64,000 bases of DNA from Rhizobium terricola (lineage in GTDB: Bacteria > Pseudomonadota > Alphaproteobacteria > Rhizobiales > Rhizobiaceae). Location: assembly GCF_012927355.1 (NCBI RefSeq), contig NZ_JABBGK010000002.1, forward strand, positions 640,758 to 704,757, read 5' to 3'. Made by a program: the position numbers and the translations under genes. Below the pieces are notes generated by a model that was not told where the DNA came from, made no database searches, and saw only the letters and a list, made by a program, of their open reading frames with translations. This document shows positions 25,512-35,039 of the stretch, piece after piece (position 1 is the stretch's first letter; the number at the start of each line of letters is the position of its first letter).

Positions 25512-26426
25512 ATGACCGCCCAAAACGCTTCGTCCACCTCCGCCCGTCCCTGGCTCGGCATCGCACTGGTGCTCGGTTCCGCCACCGCCTGGAGCTATGG
25601 CGGCGCGATCCAGCGCTTCATCGGCCTGACAGACGGTTGGGCGATCGTCTTCTGGCGCTGCCTGTTCGGCGGACTGTTCCTGTTGAGCTTCATGCTGATC
25701 CGCGACAAAGCCGCGGGTACGGTCAGGCTGTTTCGGGCCATGGGATGGCCGGGCGTGATGATCGCGATCGGCTTTGCCGCCGTGTCGACGTGTTTCGTGC
25801 TCGCCGTCAGCATGACGCCGGTCGCCAATGTGGTGCTGTTCATGGCCGCCATCCCGCTGTTCGCAGCATTGCTCGCCCGCGTCCTGCTCGGTGAACCGAT
25901 CACCACGGTCACCTGGGGGGCGATTGCGGCCGTAATCATCGGCGTTGCAATCATGGTTTCGGCATCGATCGGTGAAGGCGGATCGATGCTCGGCCTCGGA
26001 CTTGCGGCCTCCATTCCTCTAATCTTCGCCTGCATGACGGTTCTGACACGCCGTTATCCTGGTATCCGCATGACGCCGGCGGCAAGCCTCGGCTGCTTCA
26101 TCGCCTCGGCGATCGCCGCCACGCAAGCCGGCAGCTTCGAAGTCGGCGTTCCGGATCTGTTACTGCTCTTTGCCTTCGGGGCGCTCAATCTCGGGCTCGG
26201 CATGGCGATGTACGTGACCGGCGCCCGGATGATCCCGTCTGCCCTTGCCGCCCTCCTCGGCACGGCGGAAATGATCCTCGCCCCGGTCTGGATGGTTCTC
26301 CTGCACCATGAGATCCCCTCTGTCCGGACGATGATCGGCGGGAGCATCGTGCTTGCGGCCCTGTTTACCTATCTGATCGGCCACATGCGTGGCGACGCGG
26401 GGCCGCGCGTGCCGACCGCGTCTTGA
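25512..26426 (+). CDS. EamA/DMT superfamily transporter
   Basis: The 304-residue protein is about ten hydrophobic segments arranged as two EamA repeats (about 14-145 and 158-290), with [23 protein letters not shown] at the start and the second-repeat motif [22 protein letters not shown]. The family exports small metabolites; the substrate cannot be told from sequence. It sits between yidC and engB with 50 nt before the engB ATG. Confidence 0.92.
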   Translation: MTAQNASSTSARPWLGIALVLGSATAWSYGGAIQRFIGLTDGWAIVFWRCLFGGLFLLSFMLIRDKAAGTVRLFRAMGWPGVMIAIGFAAVSTCFVLAVSMTPVANVVLFMAAIPLFAALLARVLLGEPITTVTWGAIAAVIIGVAIMVSASIGEGGSMLGLGLAASIPLIFACMTVLTRRYPGIRMTPAASLGCFIASAIAATQAGSFEVGVPDLLLLFAFGALNLGLGMAMYVTGARMIPSALAALLGTAEMILAPVWMVLLHHEIPSVRTMIGGSIVLAALFTYLIGHMRGDAGPRVPTAS

Positions 26427-26476
26427 CTTTGCCGGCCAAAACCCGGATTCCACAGGGTCACTCGAAAGGCGAACCC

Positions 26477-27136
26477 ATGACCGACAACAATCAGAAGACC
26501 GACCTGCCCCTGTTCGGCAAGCCGTGGATCTTCATTCGTGGCGTCCCGTCCATGAAATTCCTGCCGCCGGAGGGACCACTCGAGGTCGCCTTTGCCGGAC
26601 GTTCGAATGTCGGCAAGTCGTCGCTGATCAATGCGCTGACCGGCCAGAAGGGCCTTGCGCGCACGTCCAACACCCCGGGCCGCACCCAGGAACTCAACTA
26701 CTTCGTTCCGGACGGCTATTCCGGCGAGGCGGGCGACCTGCCACCGATGGCGCTGGTGGACATGCCGGGCTACGGCTATGCCCAGGCGCCGAAGGAGCAT
26801 GTCGATGCCTGGACGAAGCTTGTATTCGATTATCTGCGTGGCCGCGCGACGCTGAAGCGCGTCTATGTGCTGATCGACAGCCGCCACGGGATCAAGAAGA
26901 ACGACGACGAAGTTCTCGACCTGCTCGACAAGGCGGCGGTCTCCTATCAGATCGTGCTGACCAAGACCGACAAGATCAAGGCGGCCGGCGTGGAGAAACT
27001 GATCGGCGAAACGCTCGGCAAGATCAAGAAGCGCCCTGCCGCCTACCCCTTCGTGATCGCTACATCGTCAGAAAAGGGAAACGGCCTCGACGAGTTGCGC
27101 GCGGCAATCATCGAGACCGTCGGCCAGGCCACCTGA
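26477..27136 (+). CDS. engB: Ribosome biogenesis GTPase EngB (YihA/YsxC)
   Basis: The 219-residue GTPase has G1 GRSNVGKSS, the G2 Thr in [13 protein letters not shown]3 DMPGYGYA and G4 TKTD. It acts in late 50S subunit assembly. I use ATG 26477, since the longer frame starts with TTG 26423 and overlaps the transporter. Its place between yidC and argB is typical of Rhizobiaceae. Confidence 0.95.
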   Translation: MTDNNQKTDLPLFGKPWIFIRGVPSMKFLPPEGPLEVAFAGRSNVGKSSLINALTGQKGLARTSNTPGRTQELNYFVPDGYSGEAGDLPPMALVDMPGYGYAQAPKEHVDAWTKLVFDYLRGRATLKRVYVLIDSRHGIKKNDDEVLDLLDKAAVSYQIVLTKTDKIKAAGVEKLIGETLGKIKKRPAAYPFVIATSSEKGNGLDELRAAIIETVGQAT

Positions 27137-27187
27137 CGCAGCATGCCTGGCCCAGGCTCCCTGCCCGTCTTCAGCGGACTTGAGAGC

Positions 27188-27745
27188 TTACATCTTCGGC
27201 AGGAGCACCTTGTCGATCACATGGATCACGCCGTTCGACTGCTTGACGTCGGCGACCGTGACGGTCGCCACGCCGCCGGCTTCGTCGGTGAGCGTGATCT
27301 TGTCGCCATCCATCTTGGCCTGGAGGGTGCAACCGCCGACGGTCTTCACCGGATGGGTACCGCCGTCATCGGCGATCATCTTGCCGATTGCGGAAGACAT
27401 GGCATCGGCCGCAACGACATGGCAGGTCACGATCTTGGTCAGCTGCTCCTTGCTCTCAGGCTTGAGCAAAGTGTCGACGGTGCCGGCCGGCAGCGCGTCG
27501 AACGCCGCATTGATCGGAGCAAAGACCGTGAAGGGCCCCTTGCCCGACAGCGTCTCGACCAGACCGGCCGCCTTGACGGCGGCCACCAGCGTCGTGTGAT
27601 CCTTCGAGTTGACTGCGTTTTCGACGATGTTCTTGTCCTCGAACATGGCGGCACCACCGACCATCGGATTTTCAGCATGAGCGGTGACCGCGCCAACGGA
27701 AACGGCGGCAGCAAGGGCAAGCGGGAAAAGAGTGGTCTTGAACAT
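27188..27745 (-). CDS. Secreted fasciclin (FAS1) domain protein
   Basis: The 185-residue product has a signal peptide (MFKTTLFPLALAAAVSVGAVTAHA) and one FAS1 domain with the two hallmark boxes: FTVFAPINAAFDALPAGT (H1) and SNGVIHVIDKVLLP (H2) near the C-terminus. FAS1 domains mediate adhesion or extracellular binding. ATG 27745 follows AGAGGA; the longer frame has no export signal at its start. It lies downstream of an RskA-type anti-sigma and ECF sigma factor, the same partners that govern fasciclin antigens in mycobacteria, so it is a likely target of that sigma factor. Confidence 0.93.
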   Translation of the reverse strand: MFKTTLFPLALAAAVSVGAVTAHAENPMVGGAAMFEDKNIVENAVNSKDHTTLVAAVKAAGLVETLSGKGPFTVFAPINAAFDALPAGTVDTLLKPESKEQLTKIVTCHVVAADAMSSAIGKMIADDGGTHPVKTVGGCTLQAKMDGDKITLTDEAGGVATVTVADVKQSNGVIHVIDKVLLPKM

Positions 27746-27943
27746 TTCGGTTTCCTCTGTCCTGGTGTTCCTGATCCCGTCCTCGGCGGCTGGATTGCCG
27801 CCGGGCGGATGTCTCGATCCCGTTTTCGGGAACACTTCAAAGGACGAGGCCTGTCGCGATCGAGTTTCACTCCAGGCGCGAAATTGCCACAAATTTCCGT
27901 AAATACTTGATTTTACGTCAAAATAAATGAAGGGCGGCGTGCG

Positions 27944-28666
27944 TCAGAGATGGGCGGGGCCGAGCGCAATCACAGGCCCGGTTGCCTGGCCGGTCGGAGA
28001 GCCACCAAACGGTTCAAGGCTGACCGCCAGTATCACGCCCTCCGAGAAACGGGCCCGCATCTCGTCCGGAACGATGATCTCACCTTCACCGGTCTGGGGA
28101 AGAACGCCAAGGGAGCGAGGCGCGGCCTGCCCCTCTATCAGCCAGAGCTCAAGCGATTTCTGGCGCGCTTCGCCGGTCGCGACCGGGGTCACTTGCAGCC
28201 GCCCGGAACCATGGTCATAGCGGGCGACAAGGCTGATCACGCTATCCTTGCCGGCGAGCTCGGCTATCAGCGGCGCGCCAACTTTCGCACGGTCCCAGAG
28301 CCCTGCTTCCGTTCCGCCGACGACGATGGCAGATGCAATGCCGGCAACGGCCACGCCGCGCCACAGGGCGAGAGAATTCCAGAGAGCCCAAAGCAGGCTC
28401 GCCGCTGACCGCGGGCGGGAACCGCCGTGAATACGTTCCTCGATCCGGGTGAACAGGGTCTCAGGGGGAAGCTCGGCGCCATAATCGTCATTAAACTGCA
28501 GGAGATTGTCTTCCCAACGGCGGACGATCTCGGCGAAGGACCGGTCGTGGCGCAAGCGGGCCTCGACCTGCATGCGATCCTCGATGCCGAGCACGCCAAG
28601 CACATATTCACCGGCGAGAACCTCGTCTCGCGAGCGGTCACCCTTGCTCTGGTCTGGCGTCGGCAT
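27944..28666 (-). CDS. RskA-type anti-sigma factor
   Basis: The 240-residue protein starts with an anti-sigma N-terminal helix bundle (EVLAGEYVLGVLG, RRWEDNLLQFND), has one TM segment (about 103-121), and ends with an RskA/anti-sigma-K periplasmic domain (LELWLIEGQAAPRSLGVL, LAVSLEPFGGSPTGQATGPV). It would bind and silence the ECF sigma factor encoded just upstream. Their genes overlap by 29 nt, which implies coupled, near-stoichiometric translation. The sequence does not show which signal triggers release. Confidence 0.92.
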   Translation of the reverse strand: MPTPDQSKGDRSRDEVLAGEYVLGVLGIEDRMQVEARLRHDRSFAEIVRRWEDNLLQFNDDYGAELPPETLFTRIEERIHGGSRPRSAASLLWALWNSLALWRGVAVAGIASAIVVGGTEAGLWDRAKVGAPLIAELAGKDSVISLVARYDHGSGRLQVTPVATGEARQKSLELWLIEGQAAPRSLGVLPQTGEGEIIVPDEMRARFSEGVILAVSLEPFGGSPTGQATGPVIALGPAHL

Positions 28667-29204
28667 CCATGCACTCTCTCAATCTCAACAGGCTGCGCCG
28701 CAGCCATGTGCGCATCGTGTTCAGCGGCACCGCAAAGCGATCCGCAAGTTCCTGATACGACAATCCCTCCACATAGGCGTGCCTGACGGCACGAGCACGG
28801 TCAGGATCCAATGCCTGCAGACAGGTGTCAATCCGCTTTCCTTCGGAACGCAGCACAGCAGTGCGTTCCGGATCATCGGCCTCGTCGGCAACGTCGACCG
28901 CGGAATCAAGGTCCACAGCCGCGGGGCGCCTCGTCCGAATGCGGTCGATGCAGTGGTAACGCGCAACCGCCGCAAGCCAGCCCTCGGACCCGCGTCCGGA
29001 TCCGGCAAAGCTCTCGGCGCGCTGCCAGATCTTCACGAAGACATCCTGAAGAGCCTCTTCGGCGTCTGCCCTGTCCTTCAATATACGAAGGCAGATCGCG
29101 AAAAGTTTCGGCGCGGTCCGCGCATAAAGCAGGGAAAATGCTGTTCGATCCTTGAGGGAGACACGGAACAGCAGGCTTGAGAGGTCATCGCTCGTCATCG
29201 GCAT
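28638..29204 (-). CDS. ECF sigma factor (SigK-like)
   Basis: The 188-residue protein has sigma-70 region 2 (APKLFAICLRILKDRADAEEALQDVFVKIW) and region 4 (LSYQELADRFAVPLNTMRTWLRRSL), without regions 1 or 3, as in ECF factors. I chose ATG 29204 with GGAGG 10 nt upstream over the longer frame from 29276. It partners the RskA-type anti-sigma factor it overlaps, and probably controls its own operon and the fasciclin gene. A GGAATA-like element about 170 bp upstream could be an autoregulated -35, but I found no matching copy before the fasciclin gene. Confidence 0.93.
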   Translation of the reverse strand: MPMTSDDLSSLLFRVSLKDRTAFSLLYARTAPKLFAICLRILKDRADAEEALQDVFVKIWQRAESFAGSGRGSEGWLAAVARYHCIDRIRTRRPAAVDLDSAVDVADEADDPERTAVLRSEGKRIDTCLQALDPDRARAVRHAYVEGLSYQELADRFAVPLNTMRTWLRRSLLRLRECMDADARPEQG

Positions 29205-29377
29205 CAGCGCCTTTCCTCCGGACGGGTCCCCGCCCCAGGCATTCCAACTCGTTTCCGTTTGCGCTCCAATACGCATCCTGCCAGCCGACGGATCATCGCC
29301 CCGTAATCTTTGCCGGCATTATTCCATCGGTCACGATCTTGCGCTAAAAGGCCGCGAACCAGAGACGAGGGTATCCC

Positions 29378-30265
29378 ATGACGGCTTCCGAAGGTGAAAT
29401 GCAGGCGCGGCTCCTGGCCCAGGCCCTGCCCTACATGCAGCGCTACGAGAACAAGACGATCGTCGTGAAATACGGCGGGCATGCCATGGGCAATCCGGAA
29501 CTCGGTCGTGCCTTCGCGGCCGACATCGCCCTTCTGAAGCAGTCGGGCGTCAACCCGATCGTCGTTCATGGTGGCGGTCCGCAGATCGGCGCGATGCTCA
29601 CCAAGATGGGTATCGAATCGAAATTCGAAGGCGGCCTGCGCGTCACCGACCAGAAGACCGTCGAGATCGTCGAGATGGTGCTTGCCGGCTCCATCAACAA
29701 GGAGATCGTCGCGCTCATCAACCAGACGGGTGAATGGGCGATCGGTCTCTGCGGCAAGGACGGCAACATGGTCTTCGCCGAGAAGGCGAAGAAGACCGTC
29801 ACCGATCCGGATTCCAACATCGAGCGCGTCCTCGATCTGGGCTTCGTCGGCGAGGTGGTGGAAGTCGACCGCACGCTACTCGACCTTCTCGCCAAGTCCG
29901 AGATGATCCCGGTCATCGCGCCGGTCGCTCCCGGCCGCGACGGACACACCTACAACATCAATGCCGACACCTTTGCCGGTGCGATCGCCGGTGCGCTGCG
30001 CGCCACGCGGCTGCTGTTCCTGACCGACGTTCCCGGCGTGCTGAACAAGCAGGGCGAACTGATCAAGGAACTGTCGGTCTCTCAGGCTCGGGCACTGATC
30101 AAGGACGGTACGATTTCCGGCGGCATGATCCCGAAGGTCGAGACCTGCATCGACGCCATCAATGCCGGGGTACAGGGCGTGGTCATCCTGAACGGCAAGG
30201 TGTCGCATGCCGTTTTGCTCGAGATCTTCACCGAAGGCGGCGCGGGGACCCTGATCGTTCCCTGA
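29378..30265 (+). CDS. argB: Acetylglutamate kinase
   Basis: The 295-residue enzyme phosphorylates N-acetylglutamate, the second step of arginine synthesis. Motifs seen are [23 protein letters not shown] (substrate/ATP loop), [24 protein letters not shown] and [11 protein letters not shown]. Length and motifs are standard, and the N-terminal helix is of the kind seen in arginine-sensitive, PII-regulated forms. It faces ogt with a 19-bp convergent gap. Confidence 0.97.
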   Translation: MTASEGEMQARLLAQALPYMQRYENKTIVVKYGGHAMGNPELGRAFAADIALLKQSGVNPIVVHGGGPQIGAMLTKMGIESKFEGGLRVTDQKTVEIVEMVLAGSINKEIVALINQTGEWAIGLCGKDGNMVFAEKAKKTVTDPDSNIERVLDLGFVGEVVEVDRTLLDLLAKSEMIPVIAPVAPGRDGHTYNINADTFAGAIAGALRATRLLFLTDVPGVLNKQGELIKELSVSQARALIKDGTISGGMIPKVETCIDAINAGVQGVVILNGKVSHAVLLEIFTEGGAGTLIVP

Positions 30266-30284
30266 TCTAGGTGGCCTGCCGAGG

Positions 30285-30881
30285 TCAGAGGGCGAAGAGC
30301 CCGACCGGGCGCATCTGCCCTTCGTGGCGCAAGAGCCATTTCTTGCGCCACAACCCTCCGCCGTAACCGGTGAGAGAGCCATCGGAGCCGATGCAGCGAT
30401 GGCAGGGGATGACGATCCCGATGGGATTTGCGCCATTGGCCTTGCCGACAGCACGAACCGTCTCCATGCCTCCGACATTCTTGGCAATATCGCCATAGGA
30501 GCAGGTTTCCCCGAGAGGCACGGTCAGTAGCTCTGCCCAGACCTTCTGCTCGAACTCGCTTCCGGCCGGGGCAAGCGGCACGGTGAAGTCGAAGAGCTTT
30601 CCTGCGAAATAGGCCTCGAGTTCCCGTCCCATCCTCCCGGTGATCTCGTTGCCTGCGGCGACGATCTCGCGTCCCAGTTGGCGCTGTTGCCGCGCAAGGC
30701 TCTCGGCGACCGGCCTGTCGTCCTCGAAGCTCAGGACACGCAGACTCGTTTCGTCCGCCACGGAGACCATGACGCCGAGGGGAGTCGGGAACCATTCCGC
30801 GAAGAGTACCTTGCCCGTATCCATCATCCGTGCGCCAGTTGGAGTTCCGTTTTCCAATCTAGCCTCGGGTCGTCGCTCCAT
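30285..30881 (-). CDS. ogt: Methylated-DNA--protein-cysteine methyltransferase
   Basis: The 198-residue protein removes O6-alkyl groups from guanine in a suicide reaction. The active site is IPCHRC (acceptor Cys160), preceded by FEQKVWAELLTVPLGET and SYGDIAKNVGG, the DNA-binding helix region. ATG 30881 follows the upstream DMT gene by 18 nt; ATG 30827 or 30824 would also give a full domain. No AdaA-type regulatory domain is present. It appears to be the last gene of an FAD-oxidase/DMT/ogt transcript. Confidence 0.92.
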   Translation of the reverse strand: MERRPEARLENGTPTGARMMDTGKVLFAEWFPTPLGVMVSVADETSLRVLSFEDDRPVAESLARQQRQLGREIVAAGNEITGRMGRELEAYFAGKLFDFTVPLAPAGSEFEQKVWAELLTVPLGETCSYGDIAKNVGGMETVRAVGKANGANPIGIVIPCHRCIGSDGSLTGYGGGLWRKKWLLRHEGQMRPVGLFAL

Positions 30882-30899
30882 CAACCGGAGCCCCGCCGG

Positions 30900-31814
30900 T
30901 CAGGTGACGAGCAGCAGCAGGACGCCGGCGACGATCAGGAGGCAGCCTGCGACCTCCAGGCGATTGATCTTCTCCTTGAAGAAGAAGACCGAGGAGGCGA
31001 AGGTGAACAGCATCTCGACCTGGGCCAGCGCCTTGACCACGGCCACCTGCTGCAGCGTCATGGCGGTGAACCAGCCGAAGGAAGCCGTCGCGCCGACGAA
31101 GCCGACGAGGATGCCGATCCTCCAGGCCGAGCGGACTCGGCCAAGCTCGGCACGATCGCGCCACAGCATCCATGCGAGCATGGACAGCGTCTGGACGAGA
31201 ATCACCACGATCAGCGTAAAGGCCGCCTGCATGACGCTGTCAGGTGCGGGCAGGCTCGGTTCGAGCGCCAGCGAAGCCGAACGGTAGGCGATGCCCGAAA
31301 CGCCGAAGAACAGGCCGGACAGGAGGCCGATCAGTGCCGTACGGCTGAAGACGGATGTCACCAGCGCGGCCGGTGTCAGCGTGGTCCGTGCAACGGAAAT
31401 CAGCATGACGCCCAGCACGGACACGAGAATGGCCGCCAGAACCGGAAGCGTGATGGTCTCGCCAAAGAGGACGAGCGCGATCAGCGCCGCCTGGGCGGGT
31501 TCCGTGCGGGAATAGGCGGTGCCGACCGCGAAGTTGCGGAAAGAGAAGAGATGCACCAGCAGGAAAGTCGCGGCGATCTGGGCGCCGGCGCCGACGACCG
31601 CCCAACCCCAGAACGGTCCGTTCGGCACGGGCAGCACGCGGCCCAATCCGTAATGAAGGATCGACAGGTACAGCAGGGCGAAGGGTACGCCATAACCGAA
31701 GCGCACGAAGGTGGCGCCGGTGGTGCCCATCCGGCCTTTCAGGTGCTTTTGCAGGACGGAGCGCAGATTCTGGAGGAATGCGCTGGCGAAGGTGATGGGG
31801 ATCCAGGCGATCAT
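30900..31814 (-). CDS. EamA/DMT superfamily transporter
   Basis: The 304-residue protein has about ten TM segments in two EamA halves, with features such as FASAFLQNLRSVLQKHL in the first helix, GTAYSRTEPAQAAL, and VVKALAQVEMLFTFASSVFFFKEKI in the second half. The substrate is unknown. It lies 65 nt downstream of an FAD-dependent amine oxidase gene on the same strand, which hints at export or import of a related amino acid or amine; that is inference. Confidence 0.9.
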   Translation of the reverse strand: MIAWIPITFASAFLQNLRSVLQKHLKGRMGTTGATFVRFGYGVPFALLYLSILHYGLGRVLPVPNGPFWGWAVVGAGAQIAATFLLVHLFSFRNFAVGTAYSRTEPAQAALIALVLFGETITLPVLAAILVSVLGVMLISVARTTLTPAALVTSVFSRTALIGLLSGLFFGVSGIAYRSASLALEPSLPAPDSVMQAAFTLIVVILVQTLSMLAWMLWRDRAELGRVRSAWRIGILVGFVGATASFGWFTAMTLQQVAVVKALAQVEMLFTFASSVFFFKEKINRLEVAGCLLIVAGVLLLLVT

Positions 31815-31879
31815 GGCGGAGCTGTATCACCGCCACCCGGCCGACGAAAGCCTGTCCCGGCGGAGAAATGGCGTGCCCG

Positions 31880-33001
31880 TCAGAAACGTTCGGGCGAGAA
31901 TCGCGACGGGGAAAGTCCCTCGCGGAGGAAGCCCTCCGGCACCTGCCCGCCGGTCAGGAGCGCGGCGGCCAGCGAACCGAGCGCCGGTGAACTCAGGATG
32001 CCATAGCCGCCCTGCCCCGCCAACCAGAAGAAGCGTGGATGATCGCTCGCCGGGCCGATGACGGGAAGGCGATCGGGTGCAAAGCTGCGCATGCCGGCCC
32101 AGCTCTTGGCGATGCGGCGGACGCCCATGGTCGTTGCGGTTTCGAGATGATGCGCCGCCCAGGCAATGTCGATCTCCTCCGGCTGCACGTCTCCCGGCTC
32201 GCACGGCGTCTCGTCGGCCGGCGAAACCAAAAGGCGTCCGGCATCGGGCTTGCAGTAGAATTCCTCGTCGAGTTCGTTGATCTCGGGAAGGCCACGCCAG
32301 TCGATACCATCGGGCAGGTCGACCAGGATCGCCGTGCGCCGATGCGGCACGATGCCCATCGGCGCGACGCCGAAGAGCCGCGCGGTCTGGTCGGCCCAGC
32401 CGCCGGTCGCGTTGACGACGGTGCGTGCGCCGATCTCGCCCTGTTCCGTGTCGATCCGCCAGCGCTCACCATCGTCGCGCGCGACGATCGCGCCGGCTTT
32501 CTGGCGCACGTCCACGCCGGCCCGTCGCGCGCCCTTGAGATAGCCCTGCAACAGGCTTTCGACCTCGATGTCCCAGAATTCCGGGTCGTGATAGGCGCCG
32601 GCGACATAGGCCGGATCGAGGATCGGGACCATGTCGATCGCCTCGTCGACGGTCAGTCGCCTGAGGCCATCGGTCTTTGCCTGCTCTGCAACAAAATGGG
32701 CCTCGAACCGCTCGGCCTTCTCGGCGTTGGCGATCATCACGCCTCCGCGCGGCACAAGCAGCGGCACGTCGGAAAAGCCCTGCGGTGGACGATCGAAGAA
32801 ATCGCGGCTGATCGCGGCGAGCTTGCAGACCTCGGGACTGTTGTAGCGCAGGACGAATTCCGCGGCAGACCGGCCGGTCGAGTGATAGCCGAGGCTCTCC
32901 TCGCGTTCCAGGAGCACGACCGAGCGATCGGCGCCGAGGAAATAGGCAAGCGAGAGGCCGGCAATGCCGCCTCCGAGAATGGCGATGTCATAGGTCTGCA
33001 T
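31880..33001 (-). CDS. FAD-dependent oxidoreductase, DAO family
   Basis: The 373-residue flavoprotein starts with a Rossmann FAD motif DIAILGGGIAGLSLAYFLG and ends with LPVIGPASDHPRFFWLAGQGGYGI, typical of D-amino-acid dehydrogenase/glycine oxidase-like DAO enzymes. It oxidises an amino acid or imine at the membrane or in the cytosol; the exact substrate is not visible. It is downstream of a LysR regulator on the same strand, and an amino-acid binding protein is divergent from that regulator, so a role in amino-acid catabolism is plausible. Confidence 0.9.
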   Translation of the reverse strand: MQTYDIAILGGGIAGLSLAYFLGADRSVVLLEREESLGYHSTGRSAAEFVLRYNSPEVCKLAAISRDFFDRPPQGFSDVPLLVPRGGVMIANAEKAERFEAHFVAEQAKTDGLRRLTVDEAIDMVPILDPAYVAGAYHDPEFWDIEVESLLQGYLKGARRAGVDVRQKAGAIVARDDGERWRIDTEQGEIGARTVVNATGGWADQTARLFGVAPMGIVPHRRTAILVDLPDGIDWRGLPEINELDEEFYCKPDAGRLLVSPADETPCEPGDVQPEEIDIAWAAHHLETATTMGVRRIAKSWAGMRSFAPDRLPVIGPASDHPRFFWLAGQGGYGILSSPALGSLAAALLTGGQVPEGFLREGLSPSRFSPERF

Positions 33002-33079
33002 GTGCGGTCATCCTTAGAGAGGTCCGCACGCTAGCGATCGCATAACCTTCGTTCAAATTTATAACTTTAAATGCGGTCA

Positions 33080-34036
33080 TCAATTCAATTGATGATATTG
33101 CTCATCCTCAAAGAGTTCGAGACCGTCCATCGCCGCGACGAATGCCTGTTCTGCCGGATTGAGCATGGCATTGGGATTGGTGATCAGAAAGACTTCGCTG
33201 ACCGGAAGATTTCCATAGGGCGGCAGCTGCCAGAGCCTGCCGGCCTCGACCATCGGTCCCACCAGATGATTGGGCAACATTCCGATGCCTATGTTCGCGG
33301 CGACCATACGGATCACCTCCTCCACATTGCTGGAAACGGCGCACACCTCCTGCCCGAAGGAGCCGATCGCGCGAACGGCCGTCACGGCGTTCATGTGCTG
33401 GCCTCCCAGAACGTCGGCAGTGAAGGCGATATAGGGATCGCCGCGCAGGTCGTTGAGTGCCGCACCCTTCACGCCGAACAGGCGATGGCCGGCACCGCAG
33501 TAGAGCGCGTACCGCTCGTTCTTGTAGGGTGCCTTGGACAGGTGATCGGGAATGATGCCGTCGCAAATGCCGATGCTGGCGATGCCGCGCTCGACCGAAC
33601 TGATGACATCGGCGGTCGTCTCGATCGTGACGTTCATCGTCACCTTCGGGTGCGCGGCGAAGAAGCGGGCGCTGCGTTCGTCCCAGCCCGGGTGATGGAC
33701 ATGGGAGACCGCGTGGACGGAGACATGGCCGGTGATATCGGCTCCGGCGCTTTCCAGCGTGTCCGGCAGGCGAACGACGGCGGCGAAGATGTCCCTCGCC
33801 TGGCGGTAGAGCCGTTCGCCGGCTTCCGTCATCTCGAAGCGGCCGGGCCGGCGATCGATCAACCGGTGACCGGTCGTCTCCTCCAGTCGCTTCAACGCCA
33901 TCGAGACTGCCGGCTGCTGAAGCAACAGGCGGTTGGCGGCGGCAGTGATGGAGCCCTCCTCGACGACCACGGCAAAGGTGCGCAGGAGGTTCCAGTCGAG
34001 ATTATGAGCAAAGCGTTCGAGCCGTTTGCTGGCCAT
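33080..34036 (-). CDS. LysR-family transcriptional regulator
   Basis: The 318-residue protein has an N-terminal winged helix (DWNLLRTFAVVVEEGSITAAANRLLLQQPAVSMALKRLEE, about residues 13-52) and a C-terminal effector-binding domain (about 90-300). The recognition part QQPAVSMALKRLE is the standard LysR HTH. ATG 34036 has AGGG 8 nt upstream; GTG 34054 is an alternative. It is divergent from the binding-protein gene at 34177 and upstream of the FAD oxidase, so it probably controls one or both. Confidence 0.93.
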   Translation of the reverse strand: MASKRLERFAHNLDWNLLRTFAVVVEEGSITAAANRLLLQQPAVSMALKRLEETTGHRLIDRRPGRFEMTEAGERLYRQARDIFAAVVRLPDTLESAGADITGHVSVHAVSHVHHPGWDERSARFFAAHPKVTMNVTIETTADVISSVERGIASIGICDGIIPDHLSKAPYKNERYALYCGAGHRLFGVKGAALNDLRGDPYIAFTADVLGGQHMNAVTAVRAIGSFGQEVCAVSSNVEEVIRMVAANIGIGMLPNHLVGPMVEAGRLWQLPPYGNLPVSEVFLITNPNAMLNPAEQAFVAAMDGLELFEDEQYHQLN

Positions 34037-34176
34037 GGTCGAGCCCTGAGACACAGTTTTCAGGATTAATCACGTTGATAACGGATATTGCAACTATCTA
34101 TTTCGCTTATGGCGAAGGCCTGCATAGACTTTCCCCGAAGGCGGAGCAAAAGCCGCCACGAACCAGGGGAACGATC

Positions 34177-34947
34177 ATGAAAAAAACCATTCTCGCATTG
34201 GCCTTCACGGCGCTGACGGCGTTCACTGCCCAGGCCGCAGACAAGCTCGTCATCGGCACCGAAGGGGCCTATCCCCCCTTCAACTTCGTCGATTCCGACG
34301 GCAAGGTCGGCGGCTTCGACGTCGAAATCGGCCAGGCGCTCTGCGCCGAGATGAAGGTGGAATGCGACGTCGTCACGCAGGACTGGGACGGCATCATTCC
34401 GGCATTGCAGGCGAAGAAGTTCGATTTCATGATCGCCTCGATGTTCATCACGCCCGAGCGAGCCGAAAAGGTCGCCTTCACCAAGTCCTACTACAAGGCG
34501 CCGATGACCCACATCGCCCAGAAGGGCGCCAACATCACCGACTTCACCAACGAAGGGCTCAAGGGCAAGGTGATCGGCGCGCAGGCGGGCACCACCCAGG
34601 CAGAATACGCCACCGCCACCTATCCGGACGTCGAGGTGAAGCTCTACCCGACGCAGGACGAAGTGAACCTCGACATGATCAACGGCCGCCTCGACCTTCA
34701 GGTCGGCGACATGCTGCCGATGATGGACTGGCTGTCCAAGGGTGACGGTGCCAAGTGCTGCGAACTGGTCGGCGCACCGATCGCCGATCCCAAGTTCATC
34801 GGCGAAGGCGCCGGCATCGCCGTGCGCAAGGAAGATACCGACCTGCTCGCCAAGCTGAATGCCGCAATCGACGCGATCCGCGCCAGCGGCAAGTATGCCG
34901 AGATCAACAAGAAGTACTTCCCGATCGACATCTACGAGATGAAGTGA
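34177..34947 (+). CDS. ABC transporter substrate-binding protein, polar/basic amino-acid type
   Basis: The 256-residue protein has a signal peptide (MKKTILALAFTALTAFTAQA) and the bacterial periplasmic family 3 fold: LVIGTEGAYPPFNFVDSDG, GFDVEIGQALCAEM, WDGIIPALQAKKFDFMIASM and MINGRLDLQVGD. This resembles the lysine/arginine/ornithine and histidine binding proteins. No permease or ATPase gene is adjacent, so it is an orphan binding protein. ATG 34177 follows AGGGGA, and a terminator follows the gene. Confidence 0.93.
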   Translation: MKKTILALAFTALTAFTAQAADKLVIGTEGAYPPFNFVDSDGKVGGFDVEIGQALCAEMKVECDVVTQDWDGIIPALQAKKFDFMIASMFITPERAEKVAFTKSYYKAPMTHIAQKGANITDFTNEGLKGKVIGAQAGTTQAEYATATYPDVEVKLYPTQDEVNLDMINGRLDLQVGDMLPMMDWLSKGDGAKCCELVGAPIADPKFIGEGAGIAVRKEDTDLLAKLNAAIDAIRASGKYAEINKKYFPIDIYEMK

Positions 34948-34968
34948 TCGACCGAACCTTCTGAAACC

Positions 34969-35003
34969 TCCCCTCGCCGTCCCGCGCCGGCGAGGGGATT
35001 TTC
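34969..35003 (+). terminator. Rho-independent terminator of the binding-protein gene
   Basis: CCCCTCGCCG (34970-34979) pairs with CGGCGAGGGG (34988-34997), followed by ATTTTC. It lies 22 nt after the stop. Confidence 0.85.
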
Positions 35004-35039
35004 ATTGCCAAATCCGATGGTCCTGTCATAACGCGGGAC

